A DNA stretch of 64,000 bases from Myxococcales bacterium (GTDB lineage: Bacteria > Myxococcota_A > Polyangia > Polyangiales > JAFGIB01): positions 1-64,000 of the forward strand of contig JAOUOP010000037.1 in assembly GCA_029880325.1 (NCBI GenBank). Reading direction: 5' to 3'. Made by a program: the position numbers and the translations under genes. The notes under the pieces are model-generated. The model was not told the DNA's origin. It made no database searches and saw only the letters and a list, made by a program, of their open reading frames with translations. Every line of letters starts with the position of its first letter. Position 1 is the first letter of the stretch. This document shows positions 1-10,575 of the stretch, piece by piece.

Positions 1-791
1 GACGAAAGCAAGCGCGCGCTGGCGATGGTGCACTCCGACAGCGCCCCGGCGACTACGTTCCGGTCCTGGTACCCAAATACGACAGCAGCGCTGGCGAATA
101 CAACTGGGTCTATCGCCCCGAGATGCAGTTCTCGATGTTCGACCTGGACCCCAAGACGCTCACGCTGACGCACACCGACGGCACCACCAGCGAACACGAT
201 GCAAACGCCGAAGACAAAGCCGTCTACAGCGAGGACATCGACACCATCGACCTCGCCTACACACTGCTGACCGACCCCAACACGCTTCAGCTGGAGACCT
301 TCGACGGCACCCGCGAGCTGGTCTTTACCTTCGGCGACCAGAACCCGACCGCGACCATCGGCACCGACGCCGAGTCCGGCACCGCAACCGCCACCTTCAC
401 CAACGCGGCCACGCTCGGCAATGCCAGCGCCGATGAGTTCGCGACCATTCGTCTGGTGCAAAACGGCGACGAGCCCAACGTGCTTTGGAAGTACGAGTTC
501 AAGGACGTCAAGATCGTCCTCGAGGACTATGAAGGAAGCATCAAGCCAGGTCAGACCGTGGTCGCCAGGGCGGTGCTGCGGGGATTCGATGGCAAGACTT
601 CCGTGATCTGGAACATCGACGAGGTACGCCCCGGCGAGCAGCGACGCTGGTTCACGCGGAGCGAAGCCGACAACAAGCGCGCGCGGATCTCGGCCCACGA
701 GGATGGCAGCGACGCCAATGCCAACGCCGTCTTGCGTGCGACCGTCGTGCTCGAGGGCGTGCTCCAAGAAAACGCCTACGACGCCCCTTAG
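1..791 (+). CDS. C-terminal part of an unrecognised protein, 5' end outside the window
   Basis: The frame starting at base 3 is open to the TAG at 789-791; the first in-frame ATG (123) is probably internal because residues before it already look coding (VPVLVPKYDSSAGEYNW). Bases 1-45 read better in a different frame (DESKRALAMVHSDSA), and the two frames join naturally if one C were added to the CCCC run at 44-47. This suggests a frameshift, either real or a sequencing error. The visible part is acidic, beta-rich in appearance, with Thr/Asp-rich stretches and no membrane segment. I do not recognise the family; no function is assigned. Confidence 0.6.
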   Translation, partial: RKQARAGDGALRQRPGDYVPVLVPKYDSSAGEYNWVYRPEMQFSMFDLDPKTLTLTHTDGTTSEHDANAEDKAVYSEDIDTIDLAYTLLTDPNTLQLETFDGTRELVFTFGDQNPTATIGTDAESGTATATFTNAATLGNASADEFATIRLVQNGDEPNVLWKYEFKDVKIVLEDYEGSIKPGQTVVARAVLRGFDGKTSVIWNIDEVRPGEQRRWFTRSEADNKRARISAHEDGSDANANAVLRATVVLEGVLQENAYDAP

Positions 792-967
792 GGTCCGCGC
801 AGCCGGAAGTCATCCGTTTGGCACGCACCGGCGGGCACGCTGGCGCCCGGAGAGGAATCCGTAGTCAGACCCGAGGTACATCGAGGATTTCTTCGAGGAC
901 GCGCGGGGTGAACGCGCCCGCGGCGACACGTGCCGAAGGGGGAAGTTATGCTTTCGCGCGCCCTTGG

Positions 968-1035
968 CACGACTGTGTCAGGGTTGCGGTGGAAGATCGT
1001 TCCGGGCAGGGGATTTGTTGGGTTCGGCGGGCGTC
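968..1035 (+). repeat. 68-bp dispersed repeat, copy A
   Basis: This segment matches the reverse complement of 58035-58102 at 57 of 68 positions by eye. A 10-base block (AGGGGATTTG) and the last 8 bases (CGGGCGTC) are identical. It lies in the gap between two convergent genes (ends at 791 and 1126), as does the second copy. Apart from it, the 334-bp gap 792-1125 shows no convincing gene. Confidence 0.75.
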
Positions 1036-1125
1036 GACGGCAGGGTGGGCTCCTTTCGCGACAGCAGACGCAGCCTACAAATTCGCTGAACAAGCGAGGG
1101 CCGCCGCTAACCTGACATCGTAGTG

Positions 1126-2274
1126 TTAGAAACGGGACAGCACGCTCACGCCCGCACGCGAGGCTGTGGCCCAGGGCCGTAGCTGCAGCCGGGATGCGGA
1201 GGCGCTGTCGGCGCGGGGGGGCTCTTTCGGGATGTCCGGCGCCGTGCGCTCGAGTACGAGTGCTGTGATGAGGCTTCCTGCTCCGAGCAGGAGCGACGTT
1301 AGCCCCAGGACGTGGGAGAGGTCGCGGCTTTCCTGATGGCGGTCGATGTCGTCAGCCAACTGTTGCTGCTGCAGCGGATCGGCGCTCGCCCTCCATTGGC
1401 GCTGGGCGTCCCGGGCTTGGTCGTCGGCGTTGAAGGCGCCGACTTCGAACCACACGCCGGCCGCTGTGAGCACGATGCCGGCACCCAGCGAGATCCAGGT
1501 GGCGGTGATGTGGGTGGAGCGGGTGGCCCGGTCTGTGGCCGTGTCCTGTTGCCAGTGGGCGTGTTCGCGTTCGAGCTCCGCCAGTCGCTCGGCGTTCTCG
1601 GTCGCCAGGGCCTCCTGTTCGGCTTTGCGTAGTGCGTTCTTGCGCCCCTCTCGATAGGCTTCCAGTTGGCGTTGCTCGCGGGCGTCGAGGGTCAGTGGGT
1701 AGCGCGCTTGAAGGGAGATGGGCTGTCGGTGGCGCAACGATAGGCGGGCAGCTCGGATCTCTCCCCCATGCCCGATGACTTCGACGAGGTAGTCGCCGGC
1801 GGGAAGGGCGTCGGTGTAGGGAGTGGCGCCGATGAGCACGCCGTTGATCCGCAGCTCGGCGTCCAGCTCGACTTCGTCGGCGTGGTCGCCGAGGTTCTTG
1901 ATGCCGATGGCTGTGACCCGGATGGGCACGCGGCAGCACGGCGGTCCCTGGGTTACTTCGGTCCGCTGGGGTGGGGATGCTGCGGCGGCTGGCGGGCCTT
2001 GGTAGGGGGACTGTAAGAGCGGTTGCTGGTCGGCTTGGGGAGCGCCGGCGCGGTCGGCCGGCAGACAGCGGCCGGCGGCAGTGCGCAGCAGGCCGGCGCC
2101 GCACTCGGCGAAGCAACTGGGAGCCGCCATCATGCACTCGACCGGCGCGGTTTCGCCGGGCGTTTCGGACGCGGTGGCGCTTTGCTGCCCTTGGGCCCCG
2201 ACGGGCGATGGCTGTAGCAAAGCCAGCAATGACAGGGTCAGCAACGACGCCCGCGTACGCGCGTCGTTGATCAT
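1126..2274 (-). CDS. PEGA-like envelope protein with two C-terminal membrane segments
   Basis: A 382-residue protein. The N-terminus is a signal peptide (hydrophobic run LLTLSLLALLQ, then an Ala/Gln-rich cleavage region). A Cys-containing segment and a Pro-rich linker follow, then a PEGA-type beta repeat around residues 125-190 (INGVLIGATPYTDALPAGDY). Residues about 200-250 are charged and helical, probably coiled coil, and are followed by two hydrophobic segments separated by a short charged loop. The chosen ATG at 2274 overlaps the TGA of the preceding gene as ATGA, implying translational coupling; an ATG 18 bases upstream is less likely. PEGA modules usually occur in surface or cell-wall-associated proteins. 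It ends a three-gene minus-strand operon. Confidence 0.75.
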   Translation of the reverse strand: MINDARTRASLLTLSLLALLQPSPVGAQGQQSATASETPGETAPVECMMAAPSCFAECGAGLLRTAAGRCLPADRAGAPQADQQPLLQSPYQGPPAAAASPPQRTEVTQGPPCCRVPIRVTAIGIKNLGDHADEVELDAELRINGVLIGATPYTDALPAGDYLVEVIGHGGEIRAARLSLRHRQPISLQARYPLTLDAREQRQLEAYREGRKNALRKAEQEALATENAERLAELEREHAHWQQDTATDRATRSTHITATWISLGAGIVLTAAGVWFEVGAFNADDQARDAQRQWRASADPLQQQQLADDIDRHQESRDLSHVLGLTSLLLGAGSLITALVLERTAPDIPKEPPRADSASASRLQLRPWATASRAGVSVLSRF

Positions 2275-2774
2275 GAACCCGACTCTTGGCATCGCCCCTG
2301 CTCGCAGATCGCGCTGTCACCGCATTGGGCGTCGTAGTCGCAGCTGGGCCCCTGGGGTTTTGGCGGCGGCGCAGCCGGTCGCGGCTGCTCGTAGGGCGTC
2401 GCCGCAGCTGGCGATTCCATGTTCTCGGCCGCTAGCTTTGCGTCTTCGCACTCGGAGGTCTTGCTGAAGCCGTAGGCAGCGGAGGCGATGAAGAGCGCGC
2501 CCAAGCCGACGCCCAGGGCGATGTCAACTTCACGTGAAATCGGCACACCATTGTAGTCTCTGCCGTCGGCGGCCATGGCCAAGCCCGTGCGCACTCCCTG
2601 GAAGGCCGCTACCCCTAGGTCCACGAACGGGGCGACAGCGCTGGTGGTGCAAGTTGGCTGGACGCCGGGGATGACCTTGTCGGGTGCGGAGGTGACGAAG
2701 AGGAAGGAGCAGCCGGTGAGCAATGGGCCGCATAGGGATAGCACCAGTAACTGCCAGATGATGCGGGCTACCAT
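2271..2774 (-). CDS. Small lipoprotein with Cys-rich C-terminus
   Basis: A 167-residue predicted lipoprotein. It has a signal peptide with lipobox LLTGC near residue 20, a second hydrophobic stretch in the middle (VDIALGVGLGALFIAS), a Pro/Ala linker (AAPPPKPQGPS), and a C-terminal cysteine module (CDYDAQCGDSAICEQGRC) of the kind found in myxobacterial secreted proteins. The start ATG at 2774 overlaps the TAG of the upstream gene (ATGGTAG), and its own TGA overlaps the next ATG, so all three genes are probably translated from one message. Function unknown; envelope-associated by inference. A parS-like TTCACGTGAA occurs inside the gene near 2530. Confidence 0.75.
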   Translation of the reverse strand: MVARIIWQLLVLSLCGPLLTGCSFLFVTSAPDKVIPGVQPTCTTSAVAPFVDLGVAAFQGVRTGLAMAADGRDYNGVPISREVDIALGVGLGALFIASAAYGFSKTSECEDAKLAAENMESPAAATPYEQPRPAAPPPKPQGPSCDYDAQCGDSAICEQGRCQESGS

Positions 2775-4864
2775 GGGAAGAGGCCTCGCCAGCTGTCTTG
2801 CGCATCGATGCGCTGCCCGAACGTGGGTTGGGTGTTGCTTTCGTGCCAGACAAACGCCACACGGCCGTCCGGCAAACAGGCCATGGAATGGGCGCCCGAT
2901 TGCAGTGCGCGGTCGTCGTTGCGCGCAAGATCGAAAGCGGCGGAAGTCAGCTGATTGCCCTGGTCGAGACGCATCGCCCGGTACTGGCCGTCGAACCAGG
3001 CCACGACGTAGCCGTCGGCGGTGCTGCATGCCGTCGGGAGATAGGATGCGTAGGAGCTGTAGGCTATCGGGAGGTACGTTCGGTCACCGATCAAGCTGCC
3101 GGTGGCGCTGTACATCTGGACGTCGATGCGGTGGTCGCCGGGTGAGTTGGTCTTATCTACAGCACGCCACAGTACGATGAGATTGCCGTTTGCGAGGAAG
3201 CTTGCCGTGGCGCTCTCGATCGGAGCCTCGCCGTTGGAGCGTGTCAAGGTGAAGGGCGAGAAGGCCCCACCGAGCGAGCCGACAGCGCCATCGAGTTCGG
3301 CAGCGTTTAATGCGGTGCTCTGCCACAGGACGGCGAAGGTTTCATCGGGACCTGCGGCAGCGGCCATGAAGTTGACCCGGTTGGAGCTTAGGGCGCTCCA
3401 GTCGGCAACGGTATGAGTTGCCATGAGGCCCTCAACGCTGAAGCTCGAGACCGTGATGGTCAGTCTCGAGCTGAAACCGTCGGCGGCGATGTAGTTCAGG
3501 TAGTCGGTTACCAGCAACTCGCCACTACTCGAGATGGCGGTGGCGGCATCGGTGTTGTCGGAGAGCTCGATTTCACCACCGGCCTTGGCCCCGTTGGCCT
3601 CGAACCATTGCCCATAGACGCGCATGGTCGTCTGGTCCGGTGGCGCATCGCCCCGCCAGACGATGATGAAGCGATCGTCGGGGGCCACGTATACTCGGAC
3701 GTAGCGCTGGTTGCCCGCTGTCGTGGTGTTTACAAGGAAGGGGGTGCCCCGGGTTCCATCGCTTGCGATGATGGCCGCTTTCACACCCATGCCGGCACCG
3801 TCGGCGTCAGGGCGATACCAAGTGATGATGGCGCTTCCATCGCTCTGCAGGGCGATTTCGGGACCGAGCAGCTCCCTGTCACTTATGACGAAGGGTTGAA
3901 TCGCGCAGCCCGAGCAGAAGTCGGAATGAAGGGCGTCGTCACAGTCTTCGTCCGGTTCCACGCTCCCATTTCCGCATACCGCCTTGCAGTCGTCGGCAGC
4001 AGACCAGCCGTCGGGGCAGGTCGAGCAGTCGTCTTCCAGACCGCTCCAATGATTGGCGCATTGCGCGCAGTTCTGGGTTGGGTCGCGGTTGCCCAGGCAG
4101 GTGGTACATCCCGTCGCGATGTCCCAGCCGGGCAGGCAGGCTTCGCAATCGGTCGCGAGGTCGCGGTTGTCCGCGCACTGCTCGCAGTTGGCTCCAGCCC
4201 AAGGCTCCAGGCAACTGTCGCAGTTGTTGGCAGCGTCCCAATGGGCCGGGCACTGGTCGCAGGCCTCGCCCGTCCAGTGCGTCCCGCAGGATTGACAGTC
4301 GTCGCCGGCCCAGTTGGGTAGACAGGCCGCGCAACCGGCGTCTGGGTCCCAAGGGGGCGGGCATTGATCACAGGCTTCGCCCGTCCAGTGGGCCTTGCAG
4401 GCCGTGCACGCCACGACCGGGTTGAAGCCCGGCAGGCAGCTCTGGCAGTTGGGGCCGGTGCGTCCTGGGAGGCACTCGCAGGACGCGGTTTCCGGCCCCG
4501 AGGGCATGCAGGTGGAGACTCCCGGGACGCAGCTTCGGGCGCGGTCTTCCCGCTCGCCGCAGGAGTCGAGCCAGTACACGTGGCCGTCGTCGCCGCATTG
4601 GGTACCCGCATGGGATGTGGCCTGGCAGAAGGCGCTGCCGGTCACCGCGCCGATGCACTGTTCGCAGGGCCGGCAGGACAGGCCGCAGGGATGGTCGTCT
4701 GGCGCCACGCGATGGTCGTCGAAGCAGCCCGAGGTTGGCAGCAGGCACATGAGCAGGACGAGCCAGGCCAGCGGCAGACCCAGGGCGGCACGGCTGCACC
4801 GCGGGTACTTTTGCGGCCCATGCTGCACGCCGCGGCCCGTGCCTATCCCCGGTCCTCCCCGCAT
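2768..4864 (-). CDS. Large Cys-rich lipoprotein with EGF/laminin-like repeats and a beta-propeller-like C-terminus
   Basis: About 698 residues from the ATG at 4864. A signal peptide with lipobox LLPTSGC is followed by about 270 residues of short cysteine repeats of the form CxxC...W.G..C..C (HWTGEACDQCP, NWAGDDCQSC, PWAGANCEQC), resembling laminin/EGF modules. Next is a CGNGSVEPDEDCDD module like the Myxococcus cysteine-rich repeat. The last 400 residues contain repeated strands with W and D turns (IVWRGDAPPD, VLWQSTALN, VAWFDGQYR, FVWHESNT), consistent with a beta-propeller. Surface-exposed by inference; binding partner unknown. It is first in the operon with the two downstream lipoprotein/PEGA genes and lies 35-70 bases downstream of a palindrome. 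The start is not supported by a clear Shine-Dalgarno. Confidence 0.7.
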   Translation of the reverse strand: MRGGPGIGTGRGVQHGPQKYPRCSRAALGLPLAWLVLLMCLLPTSGCFDDHRVAPDDHPCGLSCRPCEQCIGAVTGSAFCQATSHAGTQCGDDGHVYWLDSCGEREDRARSCVPGVSTCMPSGPETASCECLPGRTGPNCQSCLPGFNPVVACTACKAHWTGEACDQCPPPWDPDAGCAACLPNWAGDDCQSCGTHWTGEACDQCPAHWDAANNCDSCLEPWAGANCEQCADNRDLATDCEACLPGWDIATGCTTCLGNRDPTQNCAQCANHWSGLEDDCSTCPDGWSAADDCKAVCGNGSVEPDEDCDDALHSDFCSGCAIQPFVISDRELLGPEIALQSDGSAIITWYRPDADGAGMGVKAAIIASDGTRGTPFLVNTTTAGNQRYVRVYVAPDDRFIIVWRGDAPPDQTTMRVYGQWFEANGAKAGGEIELSDNTDAATAISSSGELLVTDYLNYIAADGFSSRLTITVSSFSVEGLMATHTVADWSALSSNRVNFMAAAAGPDETFAVLWQSTALNAAELDGAVGSLGGAFSPFTLTRSNGEAPIESATASFLANGNLIVLWRAVDKTNSPGDHRIDVQMYSATGSLIGDRTYLPIAYSSYASYLPTACSTADGYVVAWFDGQYRAMRLDQGNQLTSAAFDLARNDDRALQSGAHSMACLPDGRVAFVWHESNTQPTFGQRIDAQDSWRGLFPW

Positions 4865-4898
4865 CGTTGCCCGAACTCCCGGGGTGCAGCTTAGGCCA

Positions 4899-4931
4899 TG
4901 TGGATAATGTATGCAAGTACACACATTATCC
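4899..4931. promoter_or_regulatory. Palindromic operator-like element containing a DnaA-box match
   Basis: The 9-bp arms GGATAATGT (4902-4910) and ACATTATCC (4923-4931) are perfectly complementary, with a 12-bp spacer that also has partial symmetry. The element is AT-rich against a GC-rich background and sits 35-70 bases upstream of the ATG at 4864. TGTGGATAA (4899-4907) is a perfect DnaA-box 9-mer overlapping the left arm; the other arm gives TTATCCGAT, a weaker match. A repressor operator overlapping a promoter (GATAAT as a -10 candidate) is the simplest reading. The surrounding gap 4865-5212 otherwise holds only the terminator at 5131-5176. Confidence 0.55.
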
Positions 4932-5130
4932 GATGGCGAACGCTGCTGTGGCGAACGTGGCCGGTGGCATGGAGGGGCCCTGTGGTGCGCGTGAACACGA
5001 CCCGGGTCCCCGCTCCCGCGCCTTGTCTGTGGGCGCAGGCCGTCGGCTCGGATGCGCGGTCGGGGAGAGGCTGGGGCGGCCGTGCCTGGGCGCCGTGCGC
5101 TCGCTGCGGCCTGCCGCGTCGTGGTCCACA

Positions 5131-5176
5131 CGTAAAACGGCCCCGGTCCATGCACCTGGGTGCGCGGGCCGGGGCC
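5131..5176 (-). terminator. Intrinsic-type terminator after the PKD lipoprotein gene
   Basis: Arms GGCCCCGG (5139-5146) and CCGGGGCC (5169-5176) are complementary, with an inner GCACC/GGTGC pairing (5152-5156 and 5159-5163). Reading the minus strand, the hairpin is followed by GTTTTACG, a short T tract. It lies 36 bases past the stop at 5213 and fits termination of the receptor/lipoprotein transcript. Confidence 0.6.
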
Positions 5177-5212
5177 GGTGGGTCGAGTTCTGCTGTGGAA
5201 CTCTGGGCCAGG

Positions 5213-5989
5213 TCAGTTACAGACGTCGGCGCACTTCTCGGTCTGGCATGCGCCCAGGGCGGTGGCCGCCGGGCAGGGTGCCTCGGTCGGCCCCACCTGG
5301 CAGCCCGCCGGGAAGCCGCCGTAGTCGGCGACCGCCATGTCGAGCTCGGCCTTGCAGGTGTCGTCGGCATAGCAGCCGGCGCTCTCGCAGCCGGTCATGC
5401 CGGCGCAGACCACCACCGCGGTGCATAGGGTGGTCCAGGTGTCGTCCGGGTTGTCCAGGCAGTTGGTGACCTCGGTGCGGCAGCCGCTCATGCCTTCGGG
5501 GCCGTCGCTGGCCTGGCACATGCAACTCGCGCAGGCGTCGTTGTCACTGCCATAGGCCGCCTTGCAGGCGGCGGTCGACACGATGTTCAGGGTCACGGTG
5601 GCCGGTGAACTCACCGCGCCCTCGTTGTCGGTGACCCACAGCGAGTAGCGATGGGCACCAAGCGGCAGACTGACGGTGATGGAACTCTTGGTCTCATCAG
5701 CGGGGTCGACCTCGCGGTCGTCTCCCATCAGGCGTGCTTCCGCAGACACGTCGGTGCGGATCCAGCGATAGCTTTCCACGCTGCCGTCTTCGTCGAGGCT
5801 GTTGGAGGCATCGAGGGTAACTGCGACTTCTCCGCCGTCGGGAGACTCGATGCCCTGATCGGGCTCGAGGGTCTCGCCACCGGCCTCGATGGTGATGATC
5901 GCGACCGGATGCTCGTTTTCGGTCTCCGGTTCGGTGCACGCGCTACCCACGAGGGCCAGGGCGCATAGGATGGGCAAGCGTTGAAGCAT
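5213..5989 (-). CDS. PKD-domain lipoprotein with Cys-rich C-terminus
   Basis: A 258-residue lipoprotein. The signal peptide ends in a GSAC lipobox. Residues about 30-140 form a PKD-like beta-sandwich (ITIEAGGE, LDASNSLDEDGSVESYRW, YSLWVTDNEGAVSSPATVTL). The C-terminal 110 residues carry many cysteines (ACASCMCQ, GCESAGCYADDTC, CQTEKCADVC), likely disulfide-bonded. The ATG at 5989 has AAGGAG seven bases upstream. It follows the TonB-dependent receptor by 26 bases and is closed by a terminator, so it is probably a surface partner of that receptor, by analogy with other receptor/lipoprotein pairs (inference). Ligand unknown. Confidence 0.8.
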   Translation of the reverse strand: MLQRLPILCALALVGSACTEPETENEHPVAIITIEAGGETLEPDQGIESPDGGEVAVTLDASNSLDEDGSVESYRWIRTDVSAEARLMGDDREVDPADETKSSITVSLPLGAHRYSLWVTDNEGAVSSPATVTLNIVSTAACKAAYGSDNDACASCMCQASDGPEGMSGCRTEVTNCLDNPDDTWTTLCTAVVVCAGMTGCESAGCYADDTCKAELDMAVADYGGFPAGCQVGPTEAPCPAATALGACQTEKCADVCN

Positions 5990-6015
5990 GGTGATCTCCT
6001 TGTGCGTACGCATGA

Positions 6016-9075
<3,060 letters not shown>

Positions 9076-9297
9076 GATTACCCCTTCGTGATCTACAGCA
9101 CGCGCGCAATGTCTAGGTGCGGGTAGTTGCTGGCGATGCAGCGTGCATACATCGACTCCAGCCTGGCGCGGATACTAATCAGGCGATCGGAGAACGCAAC
9201 CTTCCTGCATTTGGGGCATATGGGGAATTTGGCGGAAAATTGGCAGATGTTTGGGTACTGTTGCCTCGGTCGTCGGGGCGGTCATACTCGGGCTGCG

Positions 9298-10575
9298 ATG
9301 GGGCGGTTGGCCAAAGCGCGTTGTCTGGCGGTTACGGGGCTGCTCTGGGCGGTGCTCGGCGCGGGTTGTTCGGGCGATGACGGCAGCTCCAGCGCAGGTG
9401 GTGGCGCAGGCTCCGGAGGCACGGCGCAGGGCGCGGGCGCTGGCGAGGCTGCCCAGGGCGGCGGTGGTGGCACTGGCGGCACTGCCGGCGGCGGTGGCGC
9501 GGGAAGCGTTTCGGGCGCTGGAGGCGAGGGAGGCCCGCAGGCCGGCGCGTCCGGCGCGCAGATGGATGCGAGTGTAGACAGGGACGCGGGTGCGCCTGAT
9601 GCCGCCCTCGACGGGGGCTCGGGCGCCGGCGCGGGCACGGACGCCAGCGCGCCCGATGCGGCCGCCGATGCGGGCAGCCCCGACGCCGGCAGCGATCCCT
9701 TTGCCGGCTGCCCCGGCCCCGGCGACGCCGTTGGCGATGGCGCCTGGACCAACGCGCTTCAGGTGACGGCCGACGCGCTCTACTGCGGGCGCTTCAACGA
9801 GGGGCGCACGTTGCCACAGGAGCTTCAGACCAAGGTGATGCTGCGCATTGCAGCCGGCAGTTATGCCCTGCCCAGCAGCGGCACCGGCCATCCATTTCGG
9901 CTGCCCGTGTGTCTGCTGCTGGGCGACGGCCAGCTGCTTGTGCCCGGTGAGGGCAGCGCCGACCACGGCGGCTCGGCCAGCGTCGAGAACGTGAGCTTTC
10001 ACCAGCAGCTACCGGCGCCCGACGGGCGACGCTTTCAGGGGCGCCTGGACTTCGCCGGCGGCTCGGGCGGTATCACGCTCGATGGTAGCGAGAACGGCAT
10101 GTCGGGCCTGGAAAGGTTCAGCTTCGAGCTGTGCGATGGCGGCGGCGACTGCTACTCGATCGACGCGGCCAGCTTCGATTCCTGCAGCCACGGGTCCTCG
10201 ACCCTGCACCGGCATCGGGTGAGCTTTGAAGGCGGGGAAGTGAGCTTCGACCTGCGTATCGGGACGTCTTTTGCCGGAACCGAGCCCGGTGCCTTCGTGC
10301 GCGCCTGGGGCACCTATCAAGGCACGAGCTTCGACCTGCGCGATTACTTCGCCCTGGTCTACAACCCCGAGCACCATCACTTCAGCCGCGACTTCGCCGT
10401 GCTCTTCGAGGCGCCCATCGGCGGCGTCTGCGGCCTGGAGCTCGGGGGTCTCGAGCCCTCCTACGATGGCGTGGCGCCCGCCGATGATACGCCCGACTTT
10501 GGCTATGCGGTGGACTGTGGGCTGGCGCGCATGGGGGCGCTGGGCCTCACGGACCACAGCCACGAGAAGCCGTGA
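9298..10575 (+). CDS. Secreted lipoprotein of unknown function with Gly/Ala/Asp linker
   Basis: A 425-residue lipoprotein starting at the ATG at 9298. The signal peptide ends in lipobox LGAGC. Residues about 25-140 are an extreme Gly/Ala/Ser and Asp-rich linker (DAGAPDAALDGG, SAPDAAADAGSPDAG), probably disordered. The remainder (about 280 residues) is a beta-rich domain with motifs GAFVRAWGTYQ and YFALVYNPEHHHFSRDFAVL that I cannot place; the HHH run could bind metal, though this is untested. Its TGA overlaps the GTG of the ATP-grasp lipoprotein, so the two are co-translated and probably work together at the cell surface. Confidence 0.75.
   Translation: MGRLAKARCLAVTGLLWAVLGAGCSGDDGSSSAGGGAGSGGTAQGAGAGEAAQGGGGGTGGTAGGGGAGSVSGAGGEGGPQAGASGAQMDASVDRDAGAPDAALDGGSGAGAGTDASAPDAAADAGSPDAGSDPFAGCPGPGDAVGDGAWTNALQVTADALYCGRFNEGRTLPQELQTKVMLRIAAGSYALPSSGTGHPFRLPVCLLLGDGQLLVPGEGSADHGGSASVENVSFHQQLPAPDGRRFQGRLDFAGGSGGITLDGSENGMSGLERFSFELCDGGGDCYSIDAASFDSCSHGSSTLHRHRVSFEGGEVSFDLRIGTSFAGTEPGAFVRAWGTYQGTSFDLRDYFALVYNPEHHHFSRDFAVLFEAPIGGVCGLELGGLEPSYDGVAPADDTPDFGYAVDCGLARMGALGLTDHSHEKP

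Noticed and set aside
788..1123. 101-residue frames on both strands of the first gap
   Set aside because: They overlap the dispersed repeat and have no ribosome-binding site; non-coding is more likely.
2526..2541. parS-like site in the small lipoprotein gene
   Set aside because: Only about 11 of 16 positions match and it lies inside a coding sequence alone; kept as a note only.
4899..4907. Replication origin from the DnaA-box match
   Set aside because: One 9-mer without a box cluster, an AT-rich unwinding region or dnaA/dnaN genes is not enough.
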